Assembly (NCBI RefSeq): GCF_965644225.1
Contig: NZ_CBFFRJ010000026.1
Location: forward strand, 1-46,332
DNA: 46,332 nucleotides
Reading direction: 5' to 3'
Source of the DNA: CBFFRJ01 sp965644225
Lineage (GTDB): Bacteria; Pseudomonadota; Gammaproteobacteria; Enterobacterales; Enterobacteriaceae
This document shows, in pieces, positions 25,688 to 33,207 of this stretch. Position 1 is the first letter of the stretch. Each line of letters opens with the position of its first letter. The notes below the pieces were generated by a model. It had not been told where the DNA came from and ran no database searches. It saw only the letters and a list, made by a program, of their open reading frames with translations. Both the position numbers and the translations under genes were made by a program.

Positions 25688-26452
25688 ATGCAAGCATTGC
25701 TGGAACATTTTATTACACAATCAGCCACTTACTCGCTGATTGCGATTGCGCTGGTCGCCTTTTTCGAATCCCTTGCGCTGGTGGGATTAATTTTGCCTGG
25801 CACGGTAATGATGGCCGCCCTCGGCGCGCTGATTGGCAGTGGCGAGGTGAATTTCTGGCATGCCTGGCTTGCGGGGATCGTCGGATGTCTTTTGGGGGAC
25901 TGGATCTCCTTCTGGCTCGGCTGGCGTTTTAAGCAGCCGCTGCACCGGTTGTCGCTTCTGCAAAAGAACAAAGCCTTGCTGGATAAAACCGAACATGCGC
26001 TGCATCAACACAGCATGTTTACCATTCTGGTCGGGCGCTTTGTTGGCCCGACGCGACCATTGATCCCGATGGTGGCGGGCATGCTTGATCTGCCGGTGGC
26101 GAAATTTGTCACGCCGAATATCATTGGCTGCTTGTTATGGCCGCCGTTTTATTTCCTGCCGGGGATCCTGGCGGGGGCGGCGATAGATATTCCGGCGGGT
26201 GAACAAAGCGGCGGATTTAAATGGCTGTTGGTACTGGCCGCGGTATTGCTCTGGCTGGCATGCTGGATGTGCTGGCGGCTGTGGCGCAGCAAGAAAGCTG
26301 GGCTTGATAAGCTCTCCACATACCTGCCGCGCCGTCGCCTGTTCTGGCTGGCGCCTTTGTTGATTTGCGCCGCAGTTATCGCGGTAACGGTGCTGGTACG
26401 CCATCCGCTGATGCCAGTCTACTTTGAGATACTCACCAAAGTCGTTATGTGA
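25688..26452 (+). CDS. yabI: DedA-family inner-membrane protein YabI
   Basis: A 254-residue polytopic membrane protein of the DedA superfamily; members are implicated in undecaprenyl-phosphate or lipid flipping and envelope homeostasis. DedA landmarks are the ESLALVGLILPGTVMM segment, the membrane-embedded GRFVGPTRPLIPMVAGM motif and conserved charged residues in GDWISFWLGWRFK. Four to six hydrophobic segments follow family topology. The 3' end overlaps the convergent thiQ gene by 8 bp. It is transcribed in the same direction as araC, 127 bp downstream. Confidence 0.96.
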   Translation: MQALLEHFITQSATYSLIAIALVAFFESLALVGLILPGTVMMAALGALIGSGEVNFWHAWLAGIVGCLLGDWISFWLGWRFKQPLHRLSLLQKNKALLDKTEHALHQHSMFTILVGRFVGPTRPLIPMVAGMLDLPVAKFVTPNIIGCLLWPPFYFLPGILAGAAIDIPAGEQSGGFKWLLVLAAVLLWLACWMCWRLWRSKKAGLDKLSTYLPRRRLFWLAPLLICAAVIAVTVLVRHPLMPVYFEILTKVVM

Positions 26453-27140
26453 TCCCCAGCAGGGCAGAAACCGGGGCTTTGCCGCTCAGCAGGTCATCGG
26501 TTTTTCCGTCCCAGGCAATGCGCCCGTCGGCAATCACCAGTGAGCGGGGGGCGATCCTTGCCGCATCTTCGACACTATGCGACACCATCAGCAGCGTGAG
26601 TTGCTGGCGGCGGCACACGTCCTGAACCAGGGTCAGCATCTCCTGGCGTAACGCCGGATCGAGAGCCGAGAACGGCTCATCCAGCAGCAGCACCGGCTGC
26701 TCGCGCACCAGGCAACGGGCCAGGGCGACGCGCTGGCGTTGACCGCCTGAAAGCGCAGCAGGCAGACGATCCAATAGCGTTTCCAGCCCCATGGTGGCGG
26801 CGATGGTGTCCAGCTTACTGCTCTGGGCGCTGGACAGTTTCAGGCCTGGATCCAGCCCCAGGCCGATATTCTGCCGGACCGTCAGATGGGCGAAGAGGTT
26901 GTTTTCCTGAAACAGCATCGACACCGGCCGCTTTGCGGGTGCGGTATGGGTGTGCTCGCTATTTTCAATCATCAGGGTGCCGCTTGCTGGCGTCAGAAAG
27001 CCGGCCACCAGATTCAGCAGGGTGCTTTTCCCGGCGCCGCTTGGCCCAAGGACCGCCACCAGCTCCCCCTGTTTTACTGACAGGGTGAAGCGCATGGGTA
27101 AATGCTGGTACAGCCAGGTTACATCAATCAGTCTTAGCAT
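26445..27140 (-). CDS. thiQ: Thiamine ABC transporter ATPase ThiQ
   Basis: ATP-binding subunit of the thiamine / thiamine-phosphate importer ThiBPQ. The 231-residue protein shows Walker A GPSGAGKST, the Q-loop segment LFQENNLFAHL, the ABC signature LSGGQRQRVALARCL, Walker B LLLDEPFSALD and the switch histidine in MVSHSVEDA. It overlaps the end of thiP by 17 bp and is the last gene of the TPP-controlled operon. Confidence 0.97.
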   Translation of the reverse strand: MLRLIDVTWLYQHLPMRFTLSVKQGELVAVLGPSGAGKSTLLNLVAGFLTPASGTLMIENSEHTHTAPAKRPVSMLFQENNLFAHLTVRQNIGLGLDPGLKLSSAQSSKLDTIAATMGLETLLDRLPAALSGGQRQRVALARCLVREQPVLLLDEPFSALDPALRQEMLTLVQDVCRRQQLTLLMVSHSVEDAARIAPRSLVIADGRIAWDGKTDDLLSGKAPVSALLGIT

Positions 27141-28734
27141 GGCGGCCCGGAAGTTTTTCGATAAGAGTGAACAGTGAGAAACACAGCACCAGCAGAATAA
27201 GCGCGGTCACCGCCCCATCCTGGGTGCGATAAGAGCCTATCTGCTGATAAAGATAGAAGGGAAGCGTGCGAAAGTCGTCATTACCAAACAGCGCAACGAC
27301 GCCAAAATCACCGATCGAAAGCACGCAGGCAAAGGCCAGCGCCTGGGCCAGCGGCCCTCTTAGCGCCCGCAGCTCCACGACCCGCAGGCGACTAAAGCCA
27401 GACATTCCCAGCGACTGACAGAGCAGGCTGTATCGCGCCGTCAGATCGCGCATGGGTGTTTCCAGCACTTTTAAGGCGTAGGGGATCGCCATCAGAGCAT
27501 TGGTGAAGATAACAATGCCATCGGCGCTGGCGGGCAAACCAATACTGTCATTGAGCAGCAGGAAAAAACCGGTAGCCAGCACAATTCCAGGCATCGCCAG
27601 AATCAGCATTCCGCTCATCTCCAGCGCCTGCCCGGCAAGGGTATATTGGCGGATACGCAGTTCGCGACTGCTCCACAGCAACATCATGGTGAGGATGACG
27701 CACAGCAGGCCTGCCGAGAGCGCAATGCGCAGCGACGTCCACAGCGCCTGCCAGAGCACTGGCTGGGCAAGGACATGCAGCAGACTAAGATTCAACCCAT
27801 CGAGGATCACCGCCAGCAGCGGCGGTAAAAGCAGCATCAGCGCCAGGGTAATCAATGTGTAATCACAGATGCGGCTGAACGTTCTGTCCTGCGGATCGCG
27901 CCAGCCCTGAATCTGATGACTGCCGACGGCAAAGGCTTTACTTAACCGTTGGCTGAGCAGCACCAGGCCGAGACAGCAGAGCATTTGAATCAGCGCCAGC
28001 AATGCTGCTCTGCCTGGGTCGAAGTCGTAACTAAGCGCCTGGTAAATCGCCAGCTCAATGGTGGTGGCCTGCGGCCCGCCGCCCAGCGACAGTACGGTGG
28101 CAAAGCTGGCGAAACAGAGCATAAAAATCAGGGCCGCAATGGGTGGGATCTGTCGCCGCAGCCATGGCCATTCGACGTAACGGAAGAATGACCAGCCGCG
28201 CATGCCTAACTGGGCCGCCAGCTGGCGCTGCTCACCGGGGATCTGTTCCAGCGTCTGGAGCAGTAAGCGTGAGGCCATGGGAAGGTTAAAGAAGACGTGC
28301 GCCAGCAGAATGCCCTGTAACCCGTAGGGCGAGAAGGTCCACTCCAGACCTATCGCAGACGATGCCGAGGCCAGCCAGCCCTGGCGGCCATAGACACTGA
28401 GGATACCGAAAACGGCGACCAGCACCGGGAGGATCAGCGTCATGGCGCATAAGCGCAGTAGAGCGAGGCGCCCGGGGAAACGTCGACGGTACAAGGCGCG
28501 GGCGAGAAATATCGCCGGAACGACGGAGAGCAAAGCGGAAAGAAAAGCCTGCCAGAAAGAAAAACGCACCACATACCACAGATAGCTGTCCTGAGTCAGG
28601 GCCAGAAGATCGGTGGCAGGCGCATGTTTCTGGAGGGCAAAAAACGCGGCTAAGGCCACCGCCACCATGAGGGTGGCGGCGATCAAACCGGGAGCAAGCC
28701 AGCCGGCAATTAACGGCTGACGGCGCGTTGCCAT
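27124..28734 (-). CDS. thiP: Thiamine ABC transporter permease ThiP
   Basis: Inner-membrane permease subunit of ThiBPQ. The 536-residue length equals E. coli ThiP. It is a fused double permease with two BPD-transport domains of about six helices each; EAA-type loops contacting ThiQ are seen around residues 190-205 (QLAAQLGMRGWSFFRYVEWP) and 440-455 (YSLLCQSLGMSGFSRLRVVE). It overlaps thiB by 25 bp and thiQ by 17 bp, indicating coupled translation. Confidence 0.97.
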   Translation of the reverse strand: MATRRQPLIAGWLAPGLIAATLMVAVALAAFFALQKHAPATDLLALTQDSYLWYVVRFSFWQAFLSALLSVVPAIFLARALYRRRFPGRLALLRLCAMTLILPVLVAVFGILSVYGRQGWLASASSAIGLEWTFSPYGLQGILLAHVFFNLPMASRLLLQTLEQIPGEQRQLAAQLGMRGWSFFRYVEWPWLRRQIPPIAALIFMLCFASFATVLSLGGGPQATTIELAIYQALSYDFDPGRAALLALIQMLCCLGLVLLSQRLSKAFAVGSHQIQGWRDPQDRTFSRICDYTLITLALMLLLPPLLAVILDGLNLSLLHVLAQPVLWQALWTSLRIALSAGLLCVILTMMLLWSSRELRIRQYTLAGQALEMSGMLILAMPGIVLATGFFLLLNDSIGLPASADGIVIFTNALMAIPYALKVLETPMRDLTARYSLLCQSLGMSGFSRLRVVELRALRGPLAQALAFACVLSIGDFGVVALFGNDDFRTLPFYLYQQIGSYRTQDGAVTALILLVLCFSLFTLIEKLPGRHAKTD

Positions 28735-29693
28735 GCACTGATCCAGTCGGCGCGTTGGGAGGAAACCTGCTGTGGGGTGTATTCCAGAGAGGTCTGCGGT
28801 TTTACCAGGCTGTTAAAGCCGTCCGGCAGCGTCACGCTGGTTACCGGATACATCCAGTTACCGGTCGGGATCGCATTCTGGAATGCAGGAGAAATCATAA
28901 AGTTGAGGAATTTTTCCGCCAGTTCAGGTTGTTTACTTGCTGCGGTGCGGGCTGCGACCTCAACCTGTAAATAGTGACCTTCGCTGAAGTTAGCCGCCGC
29001 ATACTGCTCTTTTTTCTCTTCGATAATGTGGTACGCCGGAGAGGTGGTGTAGCTCAGCACCAGATCGCCTTCACCTTTGAGGAACAGACCGTAAGCCTCG
29101 CTCCACCCTTTGGTGACTGTGACGGTTTTGGCCGCCAGCTTTTTCCAGGCTTCCGGGGATTTGTCGCCATAGACTTTTTGCATCCACAGCAGCAGGCCGA
29201 GACCCGGCGTGCTGGTGCGGGGATCTTCATAAATCACCCGCCATTTCTGTTCGCTTTCGACCAGCTCTTTCAGGCTTTTCGGCGGGTTTTGCAGTTTGGT
29301 TTTGTCGTAGACAAAGGCGAACCAGCCGTAATCGAAGGGGACGAAGGTGTCGTTTTTCCAGCCGCCCGGAACGCTGAGAGCATCGACGGCCACACCGCTT
29401 TTAGCAAACAGGTTGGTCTGTGATGCGGCTTCAAGCAGGTTGTTATCCAGCCCCAGCACCACGTCAGCTTTGCTGTTTTTGCCTTCCATACGCAGACGAT
29501 TGAGCAGGGATACGCCATCTTCCAGCGCCACGAATTTCAGCTCGCAATTGCAGTCAGCTTCGAAGGCTTTTTTTACCACCGGACCCGGACCCCAGTCGGC
29601 AGCAAAGGAGTCGTAGGTATAAACGGTGAGCGTCGGTTTGGCAAAAACAGGGGCTGCGACGAGCAGCATGACGGGCAGAACTTTTTTAAGCAC
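28710..29693 (-). CDS. thiB: Thiamine-binding periplasmic protein ThiB (TbpA), GTG start
   Basis: Periplasmic binding protein that delivers thiamine, thiamine monophosphate and diphosphate to ThiPQ. From the GTG at 29693, preceded by GAGG, the protein is 327 residues, the same as E. coli. The Sec signal is short (VLKKVLPVMLLVAAPVFA) and the mature protein starts KPTLTVYTYDSFAADWGPGP. Ligand-site segments YTYDSFAADWG, TSTPGLGLLLWMQ and SYTTSPAYH are conserved. An upstream in-frame ATG at 29744 would lie inside the riboswitch expression platform and break the signal peptide, so I rejected it. Confidence 0.95.
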   Translation of the reverse strand: MLKKVLPVMLLVAAPVFAKPTLTVYTYDSFAADWGPGPVVKKAFEADCNCELKFVALEDGVSLLNRLRMEGKNSKADVVLGLDNNLLEAASQTNLFAKSGVAVDALSVPGGWKNDTFVPFDYGWFAFVYDKTKLQNPPKSLKELVESEQKWRVIYEDPRTSTPGLGLLLWMQKVYGDKSPEAWKKLAAKTVTVTKGWSEAYGLFLKGEGDLVLSYTTSPAYHIIEEKKEQYAAANFSEGHYLQVEVAARTAASKQPELAEKFLNFMISPAFQNAIPTGNWMYPVTSVTLPDGFNSLVKPQTSLEYTPQQVSSQRADWISAWQRAVSR

Positions 29694-29737
29694 TTTGCAC
29701 CTCAAAAAATGTAGGTGGCAAAGGATTTTGAGCGAGA

Positions 29738-29826
29738 GCCTCAAATCCCTTCGCCGGCGTTATCCGGATCAGGTTCGACGGGTATTTTCTCAGCACACGC
29801 TTACGCGCAGCACCCCGTTGAGCACC
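29738..29826 (-). ncRNA. TPP riboswitch (THI element) of thiBPQ
   Basis: On the minus strand the conserved thi-box elements appear in order: CAACGGGGTGC, the CTGAGA box (29788-29793), ATACCCG, GAACCTGATC (29767-29776), GGATAA and GCGAAGGGA. These form the two arms that bind thiamine diphosphate. The 3' edge continues into an alternative stem (GGGATTTGAG with CTCAAAATCC, about 29718-29752) close upstream of the GTG start. This fits TPP-dependent termination or blocking of thiBPQ translation. Confidence 0.95.
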
Positions 29827-29863
29827 GCAACATTGTAATGATTTTGTACGTTTTCACAAAGCG

Positions 29864-31519
29864 TTATGGATCCGGCGGGGCAAACCATGCGGATTTAAAG
29901 TCAAACCAGCCGAGCGTGTTCATCCGTAGCCCACGCATGCTTCGCTGGCCCTGGATTATCAGCCAGTGATGGATAAGCGGCATCATCGCTTTACTCGCCA
30001 GCAGTTGCTGGCACCAGGTCGCAAGATTCATTTCGCCAGCCCGCCAGCGAGCGGCATCGGCCTGCCAGTCGAGCGGTACGCAGTGCTGAATCAGCGGCAC
30101 TTCATAGAGGTGCGCGAAGAGTGAAAAATCGAGCGGCAGCGTAAAGTTTGCGCTGTTAAGCCAGATATCACTGACCATTTCTCCGGCGTGCCACTGCGCG
30201 TACTCGACCTCCTGAATATCAAGGCGTACGCCATGGCTGGCGAGCAGCGCGCTCATAATACTGGCAATGGCCCGGTGTTCGTTATGGTCGCGGTAAAAAG
30301 TCAGGGTCAGCGACTCCAGCCCGGCGGGTTTTTCACCGTTGGCAGGGCGTGCATGATGCCAGCGTGGCAGCAGGCCGTAGGCAGGGAACCAGTAGCGTTG
30401 ATAGTGAACGTCGGCGTGGTACAGCAGATTGCTCGGAGACAGCACCTGACTTATCCAGTCGCGTACAGCCTGGTTGGCGCCGCGCTTTGAGCGGGCATCG
30501 AAAAGCAGGTAATAGCAGCCTTCCTCAAGACGACTTTCAACCGCTTTTTCACTGTCGGTGGGGCCGTCAATCGTCAGGCCGCCATTAGGTTCATCGCCTA
30601 TTTCGGGTAATACCCAGACGTTAACTTCATCAATCAGGGCGCGAAAACCAAAGTAGTCGTCAAAAGCGTGAATTTTAAGCTGGTTGTTATTGTTACGCGT
30701 TACTGCGTAGGGACCGGTGCCGACCGGATGGCTGGAGAAATGGGGCATCGTGCTCCATTCCTGCGGCAGGATCATTGCCGGAATATGGCCTACCAGCCAG
30801 GGCAGCCAGTTATCCGCTTGATTCAGATGGATATCCAGTGTCCAGGGCGTCGGAGAGAGCACCTGGGTGATATGTGAGTAGAGCGGCAGCTCGCTTACTC
30901 GCTGGAGAGAGGCGATAACATCGCTCATTTCCAGCTCGCGACCATGATGAAAATGAATGCCGGGGCGCAAATAAAAACGCCAGTGCAAGGGGGTAATTTG
31001 CTTCCAGTGGTGGGCAATATCCGCTTCCAGTTCCCCATTTGCCTCATTTATACGGGTCAGGGCGTTGAAGATTTGCCGGGCCATATGGGTTTCCGAGCGG
31101 CGCAGGGCGGTACCGGGCAGTAAATTGCGTAGCGGCCGGTAGTAGAGCACCCGCAGGATATGTCGCCCCTGACGAAAACTGCGGCCAAGGTGGGACACCA
31201 GCATCTGGCGGACGGCGCTCTTATCGCCGACCAGTTGCACCAGTTGATCAATACGATCCTGCTCCAGCAGGTCTTCTGCGCGCTGCTGCTGGAGCGCCAG
31301 TCCGGTATAGAGGAAGGTCAGCCGCGAACGCTTGCCACGCCCGGCTTCCGCATCCCAGGTCAACCACCCGCGAGCCTGCATGGTATTGAGCAGGGTACGC
31401 ATATGACGGCGCGAACAGCTCAGTAACTCTGCCAGCTCATTGAGCGTGGTTTCCTGTGATTTTCCGTCACAGCATTGCCACAGGCGGATGAACTGTTGTT
31501 GCAGGCGGCCAGAAGACAT
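29864..31519 (-). CDS. sgrR: SgrR, transcriptional activator of the sgrS small RNA
   Basis: Activates sgrS transcription during glucose-phosphate stress and represses itself. The 551-residue length equals E. coli SgrR. An N-terminal winged helix-turn-helix domain (residues about 1-110, TTLNELAELLSCSRRHMRTLLNTM) is followed by an extracytoplasmic-solute-binding-like domain of the SBP_bac_5 type (about 165-500), thought to sense a stress metabolite. It is divergent from sgrS, with 67 bp between the SgrR start codon and the predicted SgrS start. Confidence 0.97.
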   Translation of the reverse strand: MSSGRLQQQFIRLWQCCDGKSQETTLNELAELLSCSRRHMRTLLNTMQARGWLTWDAEAGRGKRSRLTFLYTGLALQQQRAEDLLEQDRIDQLVQLVGDKSAVRQMLVSHLGRSFRQGRHILRVLYYRPLRNLLPGTALRRSETHMARQIFNALTRINEANGELEADIAHHWKQITPLHWRFYLRPGIHFHHGRELEMSDVIASLQRVSELPLYSHITQVLSPTPWTLDIHLNQADNWLPWLVGHIPAMILPQEWSTMPHFSSHPVGTGPYAVTRNNNNQLKIHAFDDYFGFRALIDEVNVWVLPEIGDEPNGGLTIDGPTDSEKAVESRLEEGCYYLLFDARSKRGANQAVRDWISQVLSPSNLLYHADVHYQRYWFPAYGLLPRWHHARPANGEKPAGLESLTLTFYRDHNEHRAIASIMSALLASHGVRLDIQEVEYAQWHAGEMVSDIWLNSANFTLPLDFSLFAHLYEVPLIQHCVPLDWQADAARWRAGEMNLATWCQQLLASKAMMPLIHHWLIIQGQRSMRGLRMNTLGWFDFKSAWFAPPDP

Positions 31520-31607
31520 AAAAGGGGAACTCCTGAGGAAAAGTCATCAATTTATTAATCCCTATATTAAGCCAATAATTCTCTTCGATGAAAGCGAGGA
31601 GGGGAGT

Positions 31608-31760
31608 ATGAAGAGATCATTTACCCGGCAATTTTACTTAGCGTATTTTCGCGCGTCGCAGAGAGCATCCTGGCTTCAATGCCCGAATGCTGAACAGCGA
31701 CTGAGAATGCTCGAAGAATTAATGCAGTGGAATGTGACATCCCCGGTCTCTAAACCCTAA
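31608..31760 (+). CDS. sgrT: SgrT, small inhibitor of glucose transport
   Basis: Small protein encoded in the 5' half of SgrS that inhibits the glucose permease PtsG. The ATG at 31608 follows a strong GAGGAGGGGAG ribosome-binding site. The 50-residue product begins MKRSFTRQFYLAYFRASQ and contains the SgrT core EQRLRMLEELMQWN, comparable to the E. coli RQFxxxYF...RLTMLEGLMQW pattern. It is a little longer than E. coli SgrT (43 residues). The last codons and the TAA stop coincide with the terminal bases of the ERIC element (TAAACCCTAA), so the repeat supplies the C-terminal KP and the stop. Translation should be active because the ribosome-binding site is intact. Confidence 0.88.
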   Translation: MKRSFTRQFYLAYFRASQRASWLQCPNAEQRLRMLEELMQWNVTSPVSKP

Positions 31761-31877
31761 ATAATTCGGGTTGCATCGCGACGGCAAGCGAAGTCATCCC
31801 CATGAGCATAGACAACTATGCGACTGGGGTGGGTGAGCGAAGCCAACAAAGAGGCAACGTGAAGTATGACGGGTTTA
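31751..31877. repeat. ERIC element (full length, 127 bp) within sgrS
   Basis: Terminal inverted ends TAAACCC and GGGTTTA flank a 127-bp imperfect palindrome, exactly the classical ERIC length. Core features include CTAAATAATTCGGGTTGCA, GGCAAGCGAAGTCATCCCCA, CTATGCGACTGGGG, GGGTGAGCGAAGCCAAC and GAAGTATGACGGG, matching the enterobacterial ERIC consensus in reverse orientation. The CTGGGG...GAGCG part corresponds to the ERIC2 primer region. ERICs are non-autonomous and no mobilising enzyme is encoded here. Confidence 0.93.
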
Positions 31878-31929
31878 AACCCTGAATTGCAGCCATCATG
31901 TGTGACTGAGTATTGGTGCGAATCACCAC

Positions 31930-31958
31930 GCCAGCAGGTATTATCTGCTGGCTTTTTT
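31930..31958 (+). terminator. SgrS intrinsic terminator
   Basis: An 8-bp GC-rich stem (GCCAGCAG/CTGCTGGC) with a 7-nt loop and T6 tail. In E. coli this poly-U tail is needed for Hfq binding and read-through gives sgrS-setA transcripts. Here setA starts 27 bp further on. Confidence 0.92.
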
Positions 31959-31984
31959 CGCTTCTACGCATGCAAAGGATTTTT

Positions 31985-33166
31985 ATGCTCTGGTTGATGA
32001 CGATGGGACGCCGCCTGAACGGCATATACCTCGCTTTTATGATGGTCGCGTTTATGATCGGCGTCGCTGGCGCGCTACAGGCCCCGACACTGAGCCTTTT
32101 TCTCAGCCGCGAAGTGGGTGTTGAGCCCTTCTGGGTGGGGCTGTTTTATACGGTAAACGCCGTGGCCGGTATCGTGGTGAGCCTCGGGCTTGCGAAGCGT
32201 TCAGATAGTCGTGGCGACAGGCGCAAGCTGATCATGTTCTGCTGCCTGATGGCGGCGGGTAACGCACTCCTCTTCGCTTTTAACCGCCACTACCTGACGC
32301 TCATTACCTGCGGTGTGTTTCTTGCTTCACTGGCGAGTACCGCGATGCCGCAGCTTTTTGCTCTGGCCCGGGAATACGCAGACAGTTCGGCGCGGGAAGT
32401 GGTGATGTTCAGCTCCATTATGCGTGCCCAGATTTCCGTTGCCTGGGTCATTGGCCCGCCGCTGGCATTTATGCTGGCGCTCAATTATGGCTTCACCGCC
32501 ATGTACGTGATTGCCGCCGGGATTTTTGTGATTAGCCTCGTGTTGATTGCTTTATGGCTGCCTTCCGTGAAACGGGTGGAACAACCTGCTGATATTGCCG
32601 TTACCCAGGTGCGCGGCTGGAATAACAGCAATGTGCGCATGTTGTTTATCGCCTCCACGCTGATGTGGACCTGCAACACCATGTACATCATTGATATGCC
32701 GCTATGGATTAGCTCGGTGCTGGGGCTGCCTGACAGTCTGGCTGGCGTGTTAATGGGGACAGCGGCAGGGCTGGAAATACCGGCCATGATCCTTGCGGGC
32801 TACTACGTTAAGCGCTTTGGTAAACGTAAGATGATGATTGGTGCAGTCATGGCTGGCGTGTTGTTCTATGCGGGTCTGCTGGTGTTCCATAGCCGCGAAG
32901 CCTTGCTGGGGCTGCAAATTTTCAATGCCATTTTTATTGGCATTATCGCCGGGATCGGCATGTTGTGGTTCCAGGATTTGATGCCGGGGCGTGCCGGCTC
33001 TGCGACAACGCTGTTCACCAACAGTATTTCTACCGGGGTTATTATGGCCGGGGTGATTCAGGGCGCGCTGGCGCAAAGCTATGGCCATGCCTCGGTATAC
33101 TGGGTGATAGTCGCGTTTTCGTTGCTGACGTTGCTCCTGACCGTGCGGGTCAAAGAAAGCGCCTAA
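31985..33166 (+). CDS. setA: Sugar efflux transporter SetA
   Basis: Inner-membrane MFS proton-driven efflux pump of the SET family, exporting lactose, glucose and some glycosides; it helps relieve glucose-phosphate stress. From the ATG at 31985 with AAAGGA upstream the protein is 393 residues, matching E. coli SetA at 392. Twelve membrane segments are seen; landmarks are GVAGALQAPTLSLFLSREV, LAKRSDSRGDRRKL between helices 2 and 3, and the C-terminal FQDLMPGRAGSATTLFTNS. It probably receives transcription through the SgrS terminator as in E. coli. Confidence 0.96.
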   Translation: MLWLMTMGRRLNGIYLAFMMVAFMIGVAGALQAPTLSLFLSREVGVEPFWVGLFYTVNAVAGIVVSLGLAKRSDSRGDRRKLIMFCCLMAAGNALLFAFNRHYLTLITCGVFLASLASTAMPQLFALAREYADSSAREVVMFSSIMRAQISVAWVIGPPLAFMLALNYGFTAMYVIAAGIFVISLVLIALWLPSVKRVEQPADIAVTQVRGWNNSNVRMLFIASTLMWTCNTMYIIDMPLWISSVLGLPDSLAGVLMGTAAGLEIPAMILAGYYVKRFGKRKMMIGAVMAGVLFYAGLLVFHSREALLGLQIFNAIFIGIIAGIGMLWFQDLMPGRAGSATTLFTNSISTGVIMAGVIQGALAQSYGHASVYWVIVAFSLLTLLLTVRVKESA

Positions 33167-33175
33167 TCTATAGAA

Positions 33176-33200
33176 CTCCCGGCGGGGCAGATGCCGGGAG
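33176..33200. terminator. Terminator between setA and the island
   Basis: CTCCCGGC and GCCGGGAG form an 8-bp GC stem with a 9-nt loop directly after setA and just before the convergent MFS gene. It marks the left edge of the accessory island. Confidence 0.75.
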
Positions 33201-33207
33201 CCTCCAG

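Larger units (their letters stand above)
31587..31958 (+). ncRNA. sgrS: SgrS dual-function small RNA, enlarged by an ERIC element
   Basis: Hfq-dependent small RNA that represses ptsG and other sugar-uptake mRNAs in glucose-phosphate stress and encodes SgrT. The 5' end was placed at GATGAAAG by similarity to the E. coli transcript start. The 3' module is strongly conserved: the ptsG-pairing stretch GTGTGACTGAGTATTGGTG (31900-31918), a small GGTG/CACC stem, and the terminator hairpin GCCAGCAG...CTGCTGGC with a T6 tail (31930-31958). The predicted length is about 372 nt against about 227 nt in E. coli; most of the excess is a complete ERIC repeat between sgrT and the pairing region. Expected targets and Hfq dependence are inferred from the conserved 3' module. 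Confidence 0.9.
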
